Position numbers and translations under genes: made by a program. From positions 1-7,273 of the forward strand of contig CANHVD010000280.1 of NCBI GenBank assembly GCA_947463775.1: a stretch of 7,273 bases of DNA, given 5' to 3'. Source of the stretch: Planctomycetaceae bacterium (GTDB lineage Bacteria > Planctomycetota > Planctomycetia > Planctomycetales > Planctomycetaceae). Under the pieces are notes generated by a model, which saw only the letters and a list, made by a program, of their open reading frames with translations, made no database searches and had not been told where the DNA came from. This document shows, piece after piece, positions 1 through 5,784 of this stretch (positions are counted from its first letter, which is position 1; every line of letters begins with the position of its first letter).

Positions 1-761
1 AGCTCAACTCCATAAGGATTAATGAGCGTTGCCAGAACTGCAGCGACAGTCACGATCGACAGGTGCAGCAGGAATCTTCGATGCCGAAAACCTCGACGAT
101 GAATCAACTGCAGACACAGCAAACCATGGTAGGCCAGCATGATGCAAACTCCTGCGGCAAAACCACCATGGGAGTTAGCCCAGAAACACATCAACGGAAC
201 CAGAAGCCAAAGCCAGCGCAAGCGCGAGGTGGCTGTGATAACCGACTCGGGATTCTTTGAATCAAATTCTCCGAAGACATACTGCCAGAGACTTAGCAGC
301 ATCGCGAGGCTCAGGTACGTCAGAATTTGAGGACGGAAGTGCCAGTGAAACTGCAGATTTGCAGCGACAAGCATCACCATGGCTCCGATCGGCAGCCAGC
401 CAGCTCCGGATCGCCGGGCACTGAAGATCATCAGCCCAAAGATCGTGATCGCAATGGCAAGTTTCATCAAGGGTAGACCGGACGGACCAAAGGTGTCCAC
501 GGTCCATGCCAGCATCAGCTCCGCGATGTTCTCATGATTCACCCAGGGAGCACCTTCGGCCGCGTAGGTCCATGTTGCCGTACGAGGCAAAGTGCCGTCG
601 CGAAGGACTTCTCGACCATACTCCACGTGCCCCCACAGGTCCGGATCGGAAACATTGGAAGACACGGTGGCAAGGCCGATGAGAAGGATGGCCGGAACAA
701 TCAGGAGTCGAGCAACCCGGTGAAGTCGGTTCTCTGCTGAATTTGACGACTCCGGATGCAT
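1..761 (-). CDS. Polytopic membrane protein, GT-C glycosyltransferase-like (partial, C-terminus off the left edge)
   Basis: The minus strand is open from an ATG at 761 to the window edge, giving 253 N-terminal residues; the C-terminus is missing. After a short charged N-terminus there is a first membrane segment at about residues 18-36, then a loop with DPDLWGH (39-45) and APWVNHE (71-77). Further hydrophobic segments lie at about 99-113, 124-138, 145-163, 182-196, 203-220 and 230-248. Other visible motifs are RPQ (143-145), WANSHGGF (194-201) and INPYG (247-251). This order of motifs (DPDLW.H, HE, RPQ, N.HGGF, NPYG) is one I know from large bacterial inner-membrane proteins resembling GT-C glycosyltransferases, which use polyprenyl-linked sugars, but most are uncharacterised and the substrate here cannot be named. 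The start is the first ATG after an in-frame stop near 840. Its RBS is weak (AGG, 9-nt spacer). The gene lies 286 nt downstream of the DUF1080 gene on the same strand. Confidence 0.85.
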   Translation of the reverse strand, partial: MHPESSNSAENRLHRVARLLIVPAILLIGLATVSSNVSDPDLWGHVEYGREVLRDGTLPRTATWTYAAEGAPWVNHENIAELMLAWTVDTFGPSGLPLMKLAIAITIFGLMIFSARRSGAGWLPIGAMVMLVAANLQFHWHFRPQILTYLSLAMLLSLWQYVFGEFDSKNPESVITATSRLRWLWLLVPLMCFWANSHGGFAAGVCIMLAYHGLLCLQLIHRRGFRHRRFLLHLSIVTVAAVLATLINPYGVE

Positions 762-823
762 CGAAACAAGCCTGAAGCGAGGGGCCCTGCGAAGCATCGT
801 CTCCAATAGGACAACGATGAACC

Positions 824-853
824 TGATGACGAGTGTCGAACACTAGGTCATCA
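824..853. repeat. Imperfect 30-bp dyad upstream of the membrane-protein gene
   Basis: TGATGAC (824-830) pairs with GTCATCA (847-853), and inside it AGTGT (832-836) pairs with ACACT (840-844) around a 3-nt loop. That gives 12 base pairs interrupted by a 1x2 internal loop. It sits 63-92 nt upstream of the ATG at 761. No T-run follows on either strand, so an intrinsic terminator is unlikely. It could be an operator or a leader-RNA hairpin. The structure is seen directly; the role is inference. Confidence 0.45.
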
Positions 854-927
854 ACCGGGCCCCGTTGCGAAAATGCCTCAGAGCGAACCGAAAGGAGCAA
901 TCCCTTCGATCGGGAGTCGGGATTAAA

Positions 928-952
928 CGGGCTGTACAAATTACTCAGCCCG
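928..952 (-). terminator. Possible weak terminator hairpin after the DUF1080 gene
   Basis: CGGGCTG (928-934) and CAGCCCG (946-952) form a perfect 7-bp stem with an 11-nt loop. In the minus-strand transcript the stem is followed by UUUAAU, a short U-rich stretch. It lies about 95 nt beyond the stop codon of the DUF1080 gene, which is rather far. A second copy of CAGCCCGC at 959-966 could compete for the same pairing. It may be a weak terminator or only a chance hairpin. Confidence 0.35.
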
Positions 953-1047
953 CTTTCACAGCCCGCATAGCTACGCATTCCGCTCATCGCCGGCAGACTT
1001 TCAATCTGAAAACTGGCGACAAGCGGGGGCTGACAATTCGCGATGCA

Positions 1048-2019
1048 CTACTTCTTGACAACCCAGATATTGCGATAAACAACCGGATTACCGTGGCCCT
1101 GCAGATAGATCACATCAGGACCAGCAGCTTCAGGATTCTTTCCTGGGGTGCCATGAGTCAGTTCAAGATTATCATGGATCAAAATGCCGTTTTGACGAAT
1201 GGTCACGCGAGCATTCTTGACCTTCTTGTCGCCTTCGAACACGGCCGCTTTGAAGTCCATGTCGTAGGTCTGCCAGGTCAGCGGTGGAAAGCAGGCGTTA
1301 ACTTTGGGGCGAGCGATTGAATAAATCCCGCCGCATTCATTGTTTTCACCTTCGAGGCCGAATGAATCCAGCACCTGACATTCATATCGTCCCTGAACGT
1401 AGACGCCGCTGTTGCCTCGTTCCTGTCCTCGAGCTGCCGGGCGAAATGGCGTACGGAATTCGATATGCAACTGATGATCACCAAACTTGTCTTTGGTTTC
1501 ACAGTCTGCCGCCAGCAGATCTGTCATGGTGAGCATGCCGTTCTTAAAAGCATCGGCTGACTTGCCATCAAACAGAACAACAGCACCTGCCGGAGGTTTG
1601 GCGCCCAGAGTCGGACTCTTGCGTTCGACCTTCTTCAGAATGCCGCGAGCTTCCCCGGATTCGGAAAAAACTGATGCCTGTCCGTCTTTCAGGATCGCAT
1701 AACCATGGCCATCGGCTTTGATCTTTGTTTCTCCGTCCGCAGTGCTGCCGCTGGATCGGAATTTCTCATCCCCGTTCCAACCATCGCCAGGCAAACCGCC
1801 CAAATATGCGACGCCGTCAAACTTATGGTCACCCAGAGCGATGACCTGAAAACCAAGCTTGATCGCCTGATCATCGATCTTGATTTCGCCCGAGTACTCG
1901 CCCTGAATCGCATAGTCCGGCCCTGCTTCTTCGGCAGTCAGGAAAACGCCATCTTCGGCTCCAGACACAGAGGAAACCAGAACCAAGGTTGAAAAGAAAC
2001 TCATCACCAGCGTACGCAT
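1048..2019 (-). CDS. Secreted DUF1080 (3-keto-disaccharide hydrolase-like) domain protein
   Basis: This encodes 323 residues. A signal peptide covers residues 1-21, with predicted cleavage after SVSGA. An N-terminal region (about 30-135) has Gly-rich text such as YLGGLPGDGWNGDEKF and resembles the extension seen in many planctomycete DUF1080 proteins. The DUF1080 domain (PF06439) covers about 146-323. It opens with VVLFDGKSADAF, carries the family signature GNSGVYVQGRYECQVLDSFG (about 202-221) and ends with VVYRNIWVVKK. The family has a concanavalin-like beta-sandwich fold and is named for hydrolysis of 3-keto-disaccharides; it is greatly expanded in Planctomycetota and most members are untested. 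Export to the periplasm and action on or binding of carbohydrate are inferred from family and signal peptide. The ATG at 2019 was chosen because GGAG lies 5 nt upstream and the signal peptide begins there; a longer reading to 2124 adds 35 residues that mask the signal peptide. The domain looks complete. Confidence 0.92.
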   Translation of the reverse strand: MRTLVMSFFSTLVLVSSVSGAEDGVFLTAEEAGPDYAIQGEYSGEIKIDDQAIKLGFQVIALGDHKFDGVAYLGGLPGDGWNGDEKFRSSGSTADGETKIKADGHGYAILKDGQASVFSESGEARGILKKVERKSPTLGAKPPAGAVVLFDGKSADAFKNGMLTMTDLLAADCETKDKFGDHQLHIEFRTPFRPAARGQERGNSGVYVQGRYECQVLDSFGLEGENNECGGIYSIARPKVNACFPPLTWQTYDMDFKAAVFEGDKKVKNARVTIRQNGILIHDNLELTHGTPGKNPEAAGPDVIYLQGHGNPVVYRNIWVVKK

Positions 2020-2024
2020 ACCAA

Positions 2025-2028
2025 CTCC
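2025..2028 (-). promoter_or_regulatory. Ribosome-binding site of the DUF1080 gene
   Basis: The minus strand reads GGAG with a 5-nt spacer before the ATG at 2019. It supports this start over in-frame upstream codons to 2124, which would bury the signal peptide. Confidence 0.6.
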
Positions 2029-2120
2029 AGTCAGGTCAGGAACCGGGACGGTGCGACGTTGCGACCAACAGGAGGCCACAGGTGGGAAGCAGGCAATTCG
2101 CCGCCGAACCGGATTCAATG

Positions 2121-2134
2121 TCACAGAATTGTGA
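2121..2134. promoter_or_regulatory. Short dyad TCACA-N4-TGTGA, possible operator
   Basis: TCACA (2121-2125) and TGTGA (2130-2134) are perfect inverted half-sites around GAAT. The site lies about 100-115 nt upstream of the DUF1080 ATG, where a regulator could act on that promoter. The half-sites are in the opposite order to a CRP site (TGTGA-N6-TCACA), so no regulator is proposed. A 5-bp dyad can occur by chance. Confidence 0.2.
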
Positions 2135-2204
2135 GTGGTCTTGGTTCAGGATGCAAACAACTGAGTGCTACGGTGTATTGTTCAGCTTCGGAATGGCCTT
2201 TCCG

Positions 2205-2274
<70 letters not shown>

Positions 2275-2278
2275 ATCG

Positions 2279-2314
2279 AAAAAGCCCCGGGGAGCATGGG
2301 GCTCACCGGGGCTT
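2279..2314 (-). terminator. Intrinsic terminator of the secreted-protein gene cluster
   Basis: AAGCCCCGG (2282-2290) and CCGGGGCTT (2306-2314) form a perfect 9-bp GC-rich stem. Inside it GAGC (2292-2295) and GCTC (2301-2304) can pair for four more base pairs across a single mismatch, leaving a 5-nt loop. In the minus-strand transcript the stem runs into five U residues (complement of 2279-2283). It begins 37 nt after the stop codon at 2352. This is the clearest regulatory element in the window. Confidence 0.9.
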
Positions 2315-2351
2315 CTGAAGGTGGAACATCTGAACGTCGCGTCAAGTTCCG

Positions 2352-3002
2352 TTAGTCAAACATGTCAGTGAAAGATGCCAGTCGCATCCTTGTGAAGAAG
2401 CCCGGTTTTGCTCCTGTTTGACGAACAACCTGAGACCCGTCCGGAGTCCCGTACATATTTGAATCACAGGACTGGCAATTTCCGTTGCCGCCGTAGTTGC
2501 ATCCACGATTGTGGAAGTTGCCGGGATATGGCACTCCGGGAATAACACCGGTATGGCTCTGCCATGTTGGAACGTTCATGTAGGTGTAACCCAGTTGAGT
2601 CGTATCATTTGGCTGATAGACGGCAGGATAGTTCCCAATGAAGCCACCGCCTGGGTTACCGTAGTAAGCCTGTGGATGATAGGCCGCGTACCAGGTCGAA
2701 TCGTAATTCACCGGGTAGTGCGTCGGAGGAGCCCAGCCGGAATCCGGATGAGCCAGCCGTGGACGATTAGCCCAGGCTGCTCGACGTTCATCACGGCGAG
2801 CAATCCGCTCCTGACGATGGCCACCGTGGTAGCCCGACTGGCACTGATTGCAGTTGCTCCAGTCGCTCGCCTGGTAGCCGATGTAGTTGCTGCCACCATT
2901 GTTGCAATCACAATGGCTGACCTGCTGCACCTGAGCCGAGGCCGCGCTGCCAGTCACCAGAACGGCGACCGTGGCGAGGAATGCTGCTGACAAGTTTCTC
3001 AT
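2352..3002 (-). CDS. Secreted Cys/Tyr/Gly-rich protein of unknown function
   Basis: This encodes 216 residues and I do not recognise a named domain. A clear signal peptide (1-23, cleavage after ASA) is followed by CDCN (31-34) and CNQCQSG (51-57). Next comes an Arg-rich stretch, RQERIARRDERRAAWANRPR (63-82), then a long Tyr/Pro/Gly/Asn-rich region (about 90-165), a second cysteine cluster (C168, C176, C179) and a basic/aromatic tail, GFFTRMRLASF. Seven cysteines in total flank the Tyr-rich middle, so disulphides after export are plausible. There is no membrane anchor beyond the signal. The ATG at 3002 has GGAGAAGGA directly upstream and starts the signal peptide; a reading from 3089 adds 29 unlikely residues. 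It is the last gene before the strong terminator and lies 103 nt after the next upstream gene. A role in the planctomycete envelope is only inferred. Confidence 0.8.
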   Translation of the reverse strand: MRNLSAAFLATVAVLVTGSAASAQVQQVSHCDCNNGGSNYIGYQASDWSNCNQCQSGYHGGHRQERIARRDERRAAWANRPRLAHPDSGWAPPTHYPVNYDSTWYAAYHPQAYYGNPGGGFIGNYPAVYQPNDTTQLGYTYMNVPTWQSHTGVIPGVPYPGNFHNRGCNYGGNGNCQSCDSNMYGTPDGSQVVRQTGAKPGFFTRMRLASFTDMFD

Positions 3003-3006
3003 GAGT

Positions 3007-3015
3007 TCCTTCTCC
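3007..3015 (-). promoter_or_regulatory. Ribosome-binding site fixing the start at 3002
   Basis: The minus strand reads GGAGAAGGA, ending 4 nt before the ATG at 3002. It contains both GGAG and AAGGA cores and supports this start over the in-frame ATG at 3089. Confidence 0.7.
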
Positions 3016-3105
3016 AGAGATCCAGAGAGAATTGATGTTCGACAAAGGGTGCGGCAGCGACAATCCTGCTGCGGCTTCGCGGTCTTCACTATCTGTTCTT
3101 GTGGC

Positions 3106-3867
3106 TTACCACGACTGGCACTTGAGCGGCCGTGGAGATGTCATCGGATTGTAGTTACCGATGTGAGTGATCCGGCTGGCTGGCATACCGGAGCTATAGT
3201 TGTAGGCGTGATGAACGTTCGGAGCCAAAGGCACTGTCATCGGCATGCCGTAACCCTGAGCAGCGTACAACTGAGTATCACGAGGATCGATGTACGATGG
3301 CTGGTCGGCGTAAGTCATATGATACTTGCCAAGCCATGGGCTTCCCTGACCACAATTTCCGGATGGAATCATCCAGCCGAAGAGTCGATCGCACAGGCAA
3401 TTATTGTTTTCCTTGCACTTCTCGGCGAAGCTTGGATTTCTGCCGTCACGACATTTTCGACCATTCCGGCCGCGGCCACCGTAGCAGGGATCCTGACAAG
3501 AATCGCAGCTGTTACCCCAGCCACCATTCATGCCGTTCGCATTACCGCCACTATAGCAGGAGTTGCAGTCCGTCTGTGTGTAGCAACTTCCCATGTTGCA
3601 ATTGCCGCCATCGTACATCCCGCCATAGCAGGGATCGCACATGCCATAGGAAGGAGGACAGCACTGTGACGGGCAAGGCTGCGGGATGTAGCAGGTTTCT
3701 CCACACGGACCAGTCGTTGTGCAACTGGCCTGCTGGATTCCAGAGGCTGATTTCGCAGCACTCCGGTCTGACATACGGACCACGCCGTCTTCAGCCAGAG
3801 TCGCTCCGGCTGTCAGCATCGTACACAGCAGGGCTGTGTTCTTGAGCAGATTCTTTAGGGAGATCAT
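3106..3867 (-). CDS. Secreted cysteine-rich protein, planctomycete-type
   Basis: This encodes 253 residues. A signal peptide covers 1-25 (cleavage after TLA). The mature part has 21 cysteines, dense between residues 49 and 172. They lie in short motifs such as PCPSQCCPP (64-72), CDPCYGG (77-83), CNSCYSGG (101-108), CDSCQDPCYGG (121-131) and CLCDRLFGW (157-165), separated by Gly/Asn-rich linkers. The C-terminal third is different in style: LGKYHMTYADQPSYIDPRD (179-197) leads into YAAQGYGMPMTVPLAPNV (201-218) and a Tyr/Asn/Pro-rich end. I recall this last module from other planctomycete secreted orphans, but no function is known to me. The cysteine spacing fits neither a zinc finger nor a c-type haem (CxxCH) pattern, so disulphide bonding after export is the likelier role. 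The start has AGGTG 7 nt upstream. It lies between two other secreted-protein genes on the same strand. Confidence 0.85.
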   Translation of the reverse strand: MISLKNLLKNTALLCTMLTAGATLAEDGVVRMSDRSAAKSASGIQQASCTTTGPCGETCYIPQPCPSQCCPPSYGMCDPCYGGMYDGGNCNMGSCYTQTDCNSCYSGGNANGMNGGWGNSCDSCQDPCYGGRGRNGRKCRDGRNPSFAEKCKENNNCLCDRLFGWMIPSGNCGQGSPWLGKYHMTYADQPSYIDPRDTQLYAAQGYGMPMTVPLAPNVHHAYNYSSGMPASRITHIGNYNPMTSPRPLKCQSW

Positions 3868-3952
3868 TTTGACACCTGATGAGAATGTGAAGAGAATTCA
3901 AAGCTTCGGAGGCCGACATCCTGTTCTTTGCACGGTATGACTTGAGGCCGGG

Positions 3953-3990
3953 TGTATCGCGGGATACATCATTGAGAACATTGCCTCAAT
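3953..3990. repeat. Two adjacent short hairpins between secreted-protein genes
   Basis: TGTATC (3953-3958) and GATACA (3963-3968) form a 6-bp stem with loop GCGG. Three bases on, ATTGAG (3971-3976) and CTCAAT (3985-3990) form a second 6-bp stem with an 8-nt loop. They lie in the 167-nt gap between stop 4035 and start 3867. Neither is followed by a T-run in the direction of transcription, so intrinsic termination is not supported. They might be operator dyads or processing sites, or chance. Confidence 0.35.
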
Positions 3991-4034
3991 CGTGACCGCG
4001 TACCGGATAAGACATCGGCCTGCGACGAAGATGA

Positions 4035-5261
4035 TCAGCGAATGACCGGTGGTTTGAAGAGTGTGAACGGGCTGATAGAAGAGTGATACTTCACGTCAAC
4101 CTGAGTCCCCTGCAGCTTCCAGTCTTCCTTTGACCAGACACCGAACGGAGTCACCATCCAGCCACCATTCACCTTGTAGTAGTACGGTGGGTAGATGGCT
4201 CGGTAACGATGTTCATGCAGCATTTCATGCGGATGGAAGGCCTGATTCTCGATCGCGATTCCGCCTACCTGCTGTGGAATCCCCGGACGTGGTGCCGGAT
4301 ACAAAGCGGCTCCGGTCTGAGGATACATGCCGCTTCCATTCTGCGGATACATCCCGTTCTGAGCACTCATCGGTGCCGCGCCCTGATAGACAGGACCCGT
4401 TGCTGCGTAGTTAGAAGCATTCCAGTACCGTCCTTGTGAGGACATGTGGACCGGCTGCGGACCTTGATACTGTTGCCAGTTCTGTGATGGATGAACCGGA
4501 ACCGGATTCGACATTCCCGCTGGTGTCGCACTGAAGTACTGTGGACCAGCGACGGTCTGCGTATTTGGCAGAACCGGAGCCTGTTGAATTGGAACCGGCT
4601 GCAAAGCCGATTCAGCCTGCGAAACAAAATCATCCGCAGGAACTGAAGGAATAGCTGAGGCTGGTGAATTGATCACCGCAACAGTCGGCGTCGCCGCACT
4701 CTCCAGAGACAGCAAAGGCAGATCTGGAGTAGTCACAGCAACTTCGGCTGGAGCCGCATCATCCGGCTGAGCGGCAGTCTGGCGAACCTGCACCGCTTGA
4801 CGTTCCGCATCGCGGACGACAGCACGCTCGACAGCAGCAGTGCTATCAGCTGTTTTGGTTTCCGGCTTGACTGCAGGCTTCTTTGACAAAGCCAACTTCG
4901 GCACACTTACGGATGATTTCTTCTGCGGTACAGCAGTCGCAGTCCGCGAAGGAGCAGATGAACTCTGCGAAGCAACAACCGGTCGCGTCACTGGCGACTG
5001 TGCTCCGATTACATTCTCCGCTGTCTCGGCAGGCTTTGCCTTCACGACAGCCTTTGACGACTTACTTGTCGACTTGGCCATCGTTGACTTCGTGGTCGTT
5101 GACTTCGCCGTCGAAGTCTTCTTGCTCGAAGTCTTGCTCTTGAACCAGCCCACAATCCCCGTCGGAGCCGGATTCGATCCCTTTACCGCTGGTTGTTCGG
5201 CAGTTGCGTTCTCCGCGCAAATGACGCCCATCATCAGCGCTACTAGACACTTGCGTAGCAT
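4035..5261 (-). CDS. Secreted low-complexity protein with Lys/Ser/Thr-rich segment and aromatic C-terminal module
   Basis: This encodes 408 residues with no domain I can name. The signal peptide covers 1 to about 21 (cleavage after NATA is plausible). A Lys/Ser/Thr-rich stretch at about 41-76 repeats units like STAKS and TTKST, and an Ala/Val/Pro/Ser-rich, probably disordered region runs to about 225. A Gln/Pro/Tyr/Asn-rich part (about 225-330) includes a MYPQNGSG/MYPQTGAA near-repeat (304-319). The last 70 residues look like a folded module: HPHEMLHEHRYR (343-354), YPPYYYKVNGGWMVTPFGVW (357-376) and an end at KPPVIR. Four His in nine residues (343, 345, 349, 351) could bind metal, but this is a guess. 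The ATG at 5261 is preceded by a strong GGAGGGGG and opens the signal peptide; an in-frame ATG at 5306 would add 15 residues before it. It is the first of three consecutive secreted-protein genes and diverges from the topoisomerase gene. Confidence 0.85.
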   Translation of the reverse strand: MLRKCLVALMMGVICAENATAEQPAVKGSNPAPTGIVGWFKSKTSSKKTSTAKSTTTKSTMAKSTSKSSKAVVKAKPAETAENVIGAQSPVTRPVVASQSSSAPSRTATAVPQKKSSVSVPKLALSKKPAVKPETKTADSTAAVERAVVRDAERQAVQVRQTAAQPDDAAPAEVAVTTPDLPLLSLESAATPTVAVINSPASAIPSVPADDFVSQAESALQPVPIQQAPVLPNTQTVAGPQYFSATPAGMSNPVPVHPSQNWQQYQGPQPVHMSSQGRYWNASNYAATGPVYQGAAPMSAQNGMYPQNGSGMYPQTGAALYPAPRPGIPQQVGGIAIENQAFHPHEMLHEHRYRAIYPPYYYKVNGGWMVTPFGVWSKEDWKLQGTQVDVKYHSSISPFTLFKPPVIR

Positions 5262-5266
5262 TAGAG

Positions 5267-5274
5267 CCCCCTCC
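5267..5274 (-). promoter_or_regulatory. Strong ribosome-binding site fixing the start at 5261
   Basis: The minus strand reads GGAGGGGG, with the GGAGG core 8 nt from the ATG at 5261. It sets the start at residue 16 of the longest open frame, exactly where the signal peptide begins. Confidence 0.8.
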
Positions 5275-5312
5275 ATGGAATCCGCGGATCGTCCGGTGTT
5301 CCGCATCGGCGG

Positions 5313-5330
5313 CAGGTTCCAGTGAACCTG
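5313..5330. repeat. 7-bp hairpin with CAGT loop in the leader region of the 5261 gene
   Basis: CAGGTTC (5313-5319) and GAACCTG (5324-5330) pair perfectly around CAGT. It lies 52-69 nt upstream of the minus-strand ATG at 5261. It could be an operator or a leader-RNA hairpin; no T-run follows on either strand. Confidence 0.35.
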
Positions 5331-5770
5331 GCCCGGCCGGTTTGTTCAGAATTGTTTCAGACACAGTCATCGACGCCACGCAGACGCCGATACCCCCCGG
5401 TCTGTCGACCCGTCGGCCCTCTGCGCAGTCCAATCGCGGTGCACATCAAGCCCAACGGAATATCTCGACAGTCTTGTTGTTCGGCCCGTATCGATCGTGC
5501 GGATGAGTCATTCAATGCCTGTCGCATCAATAGAACTGCCAGTAGAACAGCGCTGTGTGGTGGAGTCTTCTCAATCGAAAGTCATTGCCTGACCGACAAT
5601 TTTTGCCCTTTTTGCCCAGCATGAATCCCTGCCGAAATTCGAGACAATCGTCTAGACTACGGTTCACTGGTCGAATGACACGATAAAAGACGTGTTTTGA
5701 GGCCGGAAAAGACAGGCATTGAGGCCAGTTGAATGAATCTGGCCCCCTCCTCAGATACCAATTTCAAGGC

Positions 5771-5776
5771 AAAGGA
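5771..5776 (+). promoter_or_regulatory. Ribosome-binding site deciding the GTG start of the topoisomerase gene
   Basis: AAAGGA lies 8 nt before the GTG at 5785. The frame has no ATG between its upstream stop (TGA at 5734-5736) and residue 42, which is already inside the conserved domain, so this site is the main evidence for a GTG start. Confidence 0.75.
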
Positions 5777-5784
5777 CGCCCCTG

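Larger units (their letters stand above)
5262..5784. other. Divergent intergenic region, 523 nt, no gene seen
   Basis: This stretch separates the minus-strand gene starting at 5261 from the plus-strand topoisomerase starting at 5785 and must hold both promoters. I found no convincing -35/-10 pair on either strand. Visible structures are a 7-bp hairpin at 5313-5330 and a TTTTTGCCC direct repeat around 5598-5618. A plus-strand reading frame at 5322-5624 has no RBS, no signal peptide and no recognisable composition, so I do not call it. Confidence 0.6.

Noticed and set aside
532..987. 151-codon minus-strand frame overlapping the membrane-protein gene
   Set aside because: It is a different frame from the real gene, lacks any hydrophobic pattern or domain, and spans the dyad and intergenic region. 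The 761-start frame has clear membrane segments and motifs.
865..1320. 151-codon plus-strand frame
   Set aside because: Antisense to the C-terminal coding region of the DUF1080 gene, with no RBS or recognisable features.
2121..2134. CRP-type binding site
   Set aside because: The half-sites are in the reverse order (TCACA-N4-TGTGA) with the wrong spacing; kept only as a low-confidence dyad.
3040..3080. Terminator between the 3106 and 3002 genes
   Set aside because: Only a 5-bp GCAGC/GCTGC pairing with a 9-nt loop and no T-run; too weak to call.
2971..3669. 232-codon plus-strand frame
   Set aside because: Antisense to the Cys-rich gene; its Ala/Ile/Thr-rich text mirrors Cys/Gly codons. The opposite strand has a signal peptide and coherent motifs.
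4840..5325. 161-codon plus-strand frame rich in Val, Phe and Leu
   Set aside because: Its hydrophobic look comes from reading the antisense of the Lys/Ser/Thr-rich codons of the secreted protein; there is no independent evidence of coding.
5322..5624. 100-codon plus-strand frame in the divergent region
   Set aside because: No Shine-Dalgarno sequence, no recognisable motif, and it fills a region that must hold two promoters.
5600..5784. Sigma-70 style promoter for the topoisomerase gene
   Set aside because: Candidate boxes such as TTGCCC...GAAATT or GATAAA match poorly and lack a good partner at 16-18 bp, so none is reported.
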